A stretch of 64,000 nucleotides of DNA from Silurus meridionalis (taxonomy: Eukaryota; Chordata; Actinopteri; Siluriformes; Siluridae): positions 18,818,277 to 18,882,276 of the forward strand of contig NC_060896.1 in NCBI RefSeq assembly GCF_014805685.1, in the 5' to 3' direction. Both the position numbers and the translations under genes were made by a program. Shown piece by piece: positions 61,401-64,000 of this stretch. The notes under the pieces are model-generated. The model was not told the DNA's origin and did no database searches. It saw only the letters and a list, made by a program, of their open reading frames with translations. Numbering within the stretch: position 1 is the stretch's first letter; each line of letters starts with the position of its first letter.

Positions 61401-62618
61401 CCAGATCCCTGACCTGGAAATTACATAACAGCACATTAAATCTTCAGTGGATCTGACGCTGTTCCCAAACTCCGTGTGTGTACCGCTAGATTTTTAGCTC
61501 TCTGTATTCGGTCAGAGCAGGTTGCATAACTGTTTTGGGTGTTTATAAGCCCGCACTGGAAGAATTTAATAACACCTACTTTTCCGTACATGACGTTCCT
61601 GATCGTCATCCAGGACATTGTGTGTGTTTGCTCGTTATAAACGCGCCCTCTGTTGGTCAACCGCAGCCCTGCGACTCACCACAAGATGGCGGTATACCTA
61701 CTAAAGTAGAAAAAAAATACAGTATAGTCAGTGGTAGCAAGGCCTTCTCTGCTGGGCTAAACAACATCAAAATCACGTATGTTTTAATATATTTTAAATA
61801 TATTTTAATACATCCACAAATAGTATACAATTTTTCCCATCTAACAGGCATACAGTAACATCAGCATTTTCACATCCTTTGATTGGATGGTCAAAAAGCG
61901 CACTAGTCAGAGCTCACAAACCACATCTGTAACAAACTACACAAGCTCAAATATATATTTATGTAGATTCAACAGCTGTTTTTTTTATTATTCTATAATA
62001 GCTGACAGAGGAGAAACTGATTTAGTCAAAACATTTGGAAAGCTTTTTCAGGAACCATTTAGATTTTCTTTTCTGTAGAATTTGCACCAAAACACACCAT
62101 TTGCCTTCATTTTAAATCCCCAGGAAAACCGTAACGCACGCAAAAATGCACAACAATGCAGGAAGCCCTGTGGTCATTTTATGAAGTTATTATTGATGCT
62201 TCTGCTAGAGATGTATGCAGGCAGTGAACTGAAAGGAGATTTGTTGATTTGTGGTAATTGGGTGTCTTGCTTTAGCAATGGCACTTGTTCTCACTGCATG
62301 AGATTCCTGTCTGTGGTGCAGCACTCTGTTATACTGCATTTTTGTATATTACTGATGGTTTCTATAGCTGTGGTGTCATAATGATCGTATTAAGAGGTGA
62401 ATTGATTCAGGTGGGACACCACTGAAGCCCTAGGTGTGAAATGCACATGCTTTTTTAATACTTTTTATTCCTGCTCTCTAGCTTTTCCTCTAAACAGCAA
62501 AGGCAAAACAGAGTCTCAGTGGTGCATTTGTTTAATTCTTGCTCATTTGATTGACCAATGATTTGTTAAGATCAGTAAGACTTGGGCTTGACCCTTTGTT
62601 TGCCCAGTTACAGTCAAA

Positions 62619-63838
62619 GGCCCTGTGTGAAAAAGTGTTTGCCCCCTTGTTAAAACTGTGGTTTATTACACCTGAGTTAAATTTCTCTCGCCACACCCAG
62701 GCCTGATCACTGCCACACCTGTTCACAATCAAGAAATCTCTTAAAATGGACCTGCCTGACAAAGTAAAGCAGACCAAAAGATCCTCAAAAGCTAGACATC
62801 ATGCTGAGATCCAAATAATTTCAGAACCAAATGAGAAAGAAAGTAATTGAGATCTATCAGTGTGGAAAAGGTTATAAAGTCATTTCTAAAGCTTTGGGAC
62901 TCCAGTAAACCACAGTGAGAGCCATTATTCACAAATAACAAAAACATGGAACAGTGGAGAACCTTCCCAGGAGTGACCGGCCGACCAAAATTACCCCAAG
63001 AGCACAGCGACGACTCATCCAAGAGGTCACAAAAGACCCCACAACAACATCCAAACAACTGCAGGCCTCACTTGCCTCAGTTAAGGTCAGTGTTCATGAC
63101 TCCACCATAAGAAAGAGACTGGGCAAAAATGGTCTCCAAGACCAAAACCCCTGCTGAGCAAAAAGAACATAAAAGCTCGTCTCAGTTCTGCCAAAAAAAA
63201 CCTTGATGATCCCCAAGACTTTTGGGAAAATACTCTGTGAGATAAAAGTTGAACTTTTTGGAAGGTGTGTGTCCCATTACGTCTGGTGTAAAAGTAACAC
63301 TGTATTTCAGAAAAAGAACATCATACCAACAGTAAAATATGGTGGTGGTAGTGTGATGGTCTGGGGCTGTTCTGCTGCTTCAGGACCTGGAAGACTTGCT
63401 GTGATAAATGGAACCATGAATTCTGCTGTTTACCAAAAAATCCTGATGGAGAATGTCCAGCCACCTGTTCATGACCTTAAGCAGAAGCGTACTTGTGTTC
63501 TGCAGCAGGACAATGATCCAAAGAACACACGAGCAAGTCCACCTCTGAATGAGAGAAGAAAAACTAAATGAAGACTTTGGAGTGGTCTAGTCAAAGTCCT
63601 GACTTGAATCCTATTGAGATGCTGTGGCATGACCTTAAAAAGGCCTTTCATGCTCGAAAACCCTAAAATGTGGCTGAATTACAACAATTCTGCATAGATG
63701 AGTGGAGCAAAATTCCTCCACAGCGCTGTAACAGACTCATTGCAAGTTATCACAAACACTTGATTGCAGTTGTTGCTGCTAAGGGCGGCCCAAACAGTTA
63801 TTAGGTTTAGGGGCAAACACTTTTTTTACACAGGGCCA
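62619..63838 (+). mobile_element. Tc1-type transposon, dead copy
   Basis: Terminal inverted repeats GGCCCTGTGTGAAAAAGTGT (left) and GGCCCTGTGTAAAAAAAGTG (complement of right) bound a 1.2-kb element, a normal Tc1 size. The right flank continues CATGTA, suggesting a TA target. It contains a frameshifted transposase. Confidence 0.85.
62760..63790 (+). pseudogene. Tc1 transposase pseudogene
   Basis: Recognisable parts in order: PRSDRPTKITPRAQRRLIQE (from 62954), TTSKQLQASL, STIRKRLGKNGL, KKNIKARL.., DDPQDFWE, PTVKYGGGSVMVWGCSA, VLQQDNDPKNTRA (second catalytic D) and, after a frameshift near 63550, [20 protein letters not shown] (final E). Several stops and frameshifts disable it. The first catalytic D region is shifted out of frame. 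Confidence 0.85.
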
Positions 63839-64000
63839 TGTAGTTTTGTATTTTGTTTTCCCTCAATAATAAAAAACCTTCATTTAAAAACTGCATGTTG
63901 TGTTCAATTGTGTTATCTTTTACTCATATTTAAATTAGTTTGATGATCTGAAACATTAACGTGTGAAACATGCAAAAAAACAAGAAATTCACACCACTGT

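Larger units (their letters stand above)
53400..62618. other. gene-poor region right of zbtb38
   Basis: No exon could be supported on either strand. Content: LINE tail (55131-55225), (TA)n array (55317-55390), an unidentified interspersed-type repeat (about 55680-56180), hAT-like MITE (56352-56806), a decayed transposon-derived pseudogene (57120-58110), CA/CT arrays (60424-60700), a CT-rich tandem repeat (60869-61400) and a pair of CTCF-like motifs (61645-61690). In mammals PXYLP1 lies next to ZBTB38, but no sequence resembling it is seen. Confidence 0.6.

Overview
The window is vertebrate nuclear DNA, almost certainly from a teleost fish. The evidence is large introns with canonical GT-AG splice sites, very dense CA/GA/GATA microsatellites, and typical fish repeats (Tc1, hAT, RTE and L2-like elements and a tRNA-Glu-derived SINE). 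A catfish-like genome would fit, but that is only a guess from repeat style. I see no bacterial, viral, CRISPR or toxin system.

Two protein-coding genes can be supported, both on the minus strand. (1) rasa2 (Ras GTPase-activating protein of the GAP1 family). Its first 11 coding exons lie between 33574 and 368. Together they give one uninterrupted frame of 1091 nt (about 363 codons) covering C2A, C2B and the start of the RasGAP domain. The rest lies beyond the left edge. A CG-rich promoter with two NRF1-type palindromes sits just upstream of the ATG. (2) zbtb38 (BTB/POZ, C2H2 zinc-finger, methyl-CpG-binding family). Its 1268-codon ORF lies in a single exon at 48001-44195. The order zbtb38 then rasa2 on one strand matches the human 3q23 neighbourhood.

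Layout: 1-33516 is rasa2 exons and introns filled with microsatellites and transposon remnants. 33575-33840 is the rasa2 promoter. 33841-44194 is intergenic, with GATA/CTAT arrays, an RTE 3' end, a palindromic MITE and a Tc1 split by a hAT. 44195-48001 is zbtb38 coding. 48004 to about 53400 is probably zbtb38 5' non-coding territory. 53400-64000 has no recognisable gene, but holds a decayed transposon-derived pseudogene (57120-58110), a hAT MITE, a CT-rich tandem repeat and a dead Tc1 copy at the right end.

Most notable: a (UG)39 tract directly abutting the 3' splice site of rasa2 exon 4, and dinucleotide repeats beside most rasa2 exons. The second zinc-finger cluster of zbtb38 has apparently lost two fingers. 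A hAT sits between the last two catalytic residues of a Tc1 transposase, with a perfect 8-bp target duplication. A hAT-like MITE family carries an internal CA repeat that has expanded in one copy. An RTE LINE and a SINE share the same 3' tail. Alternating GATA/CTAT arrays are separated by repeated spacers. I found no clearly new biological system.
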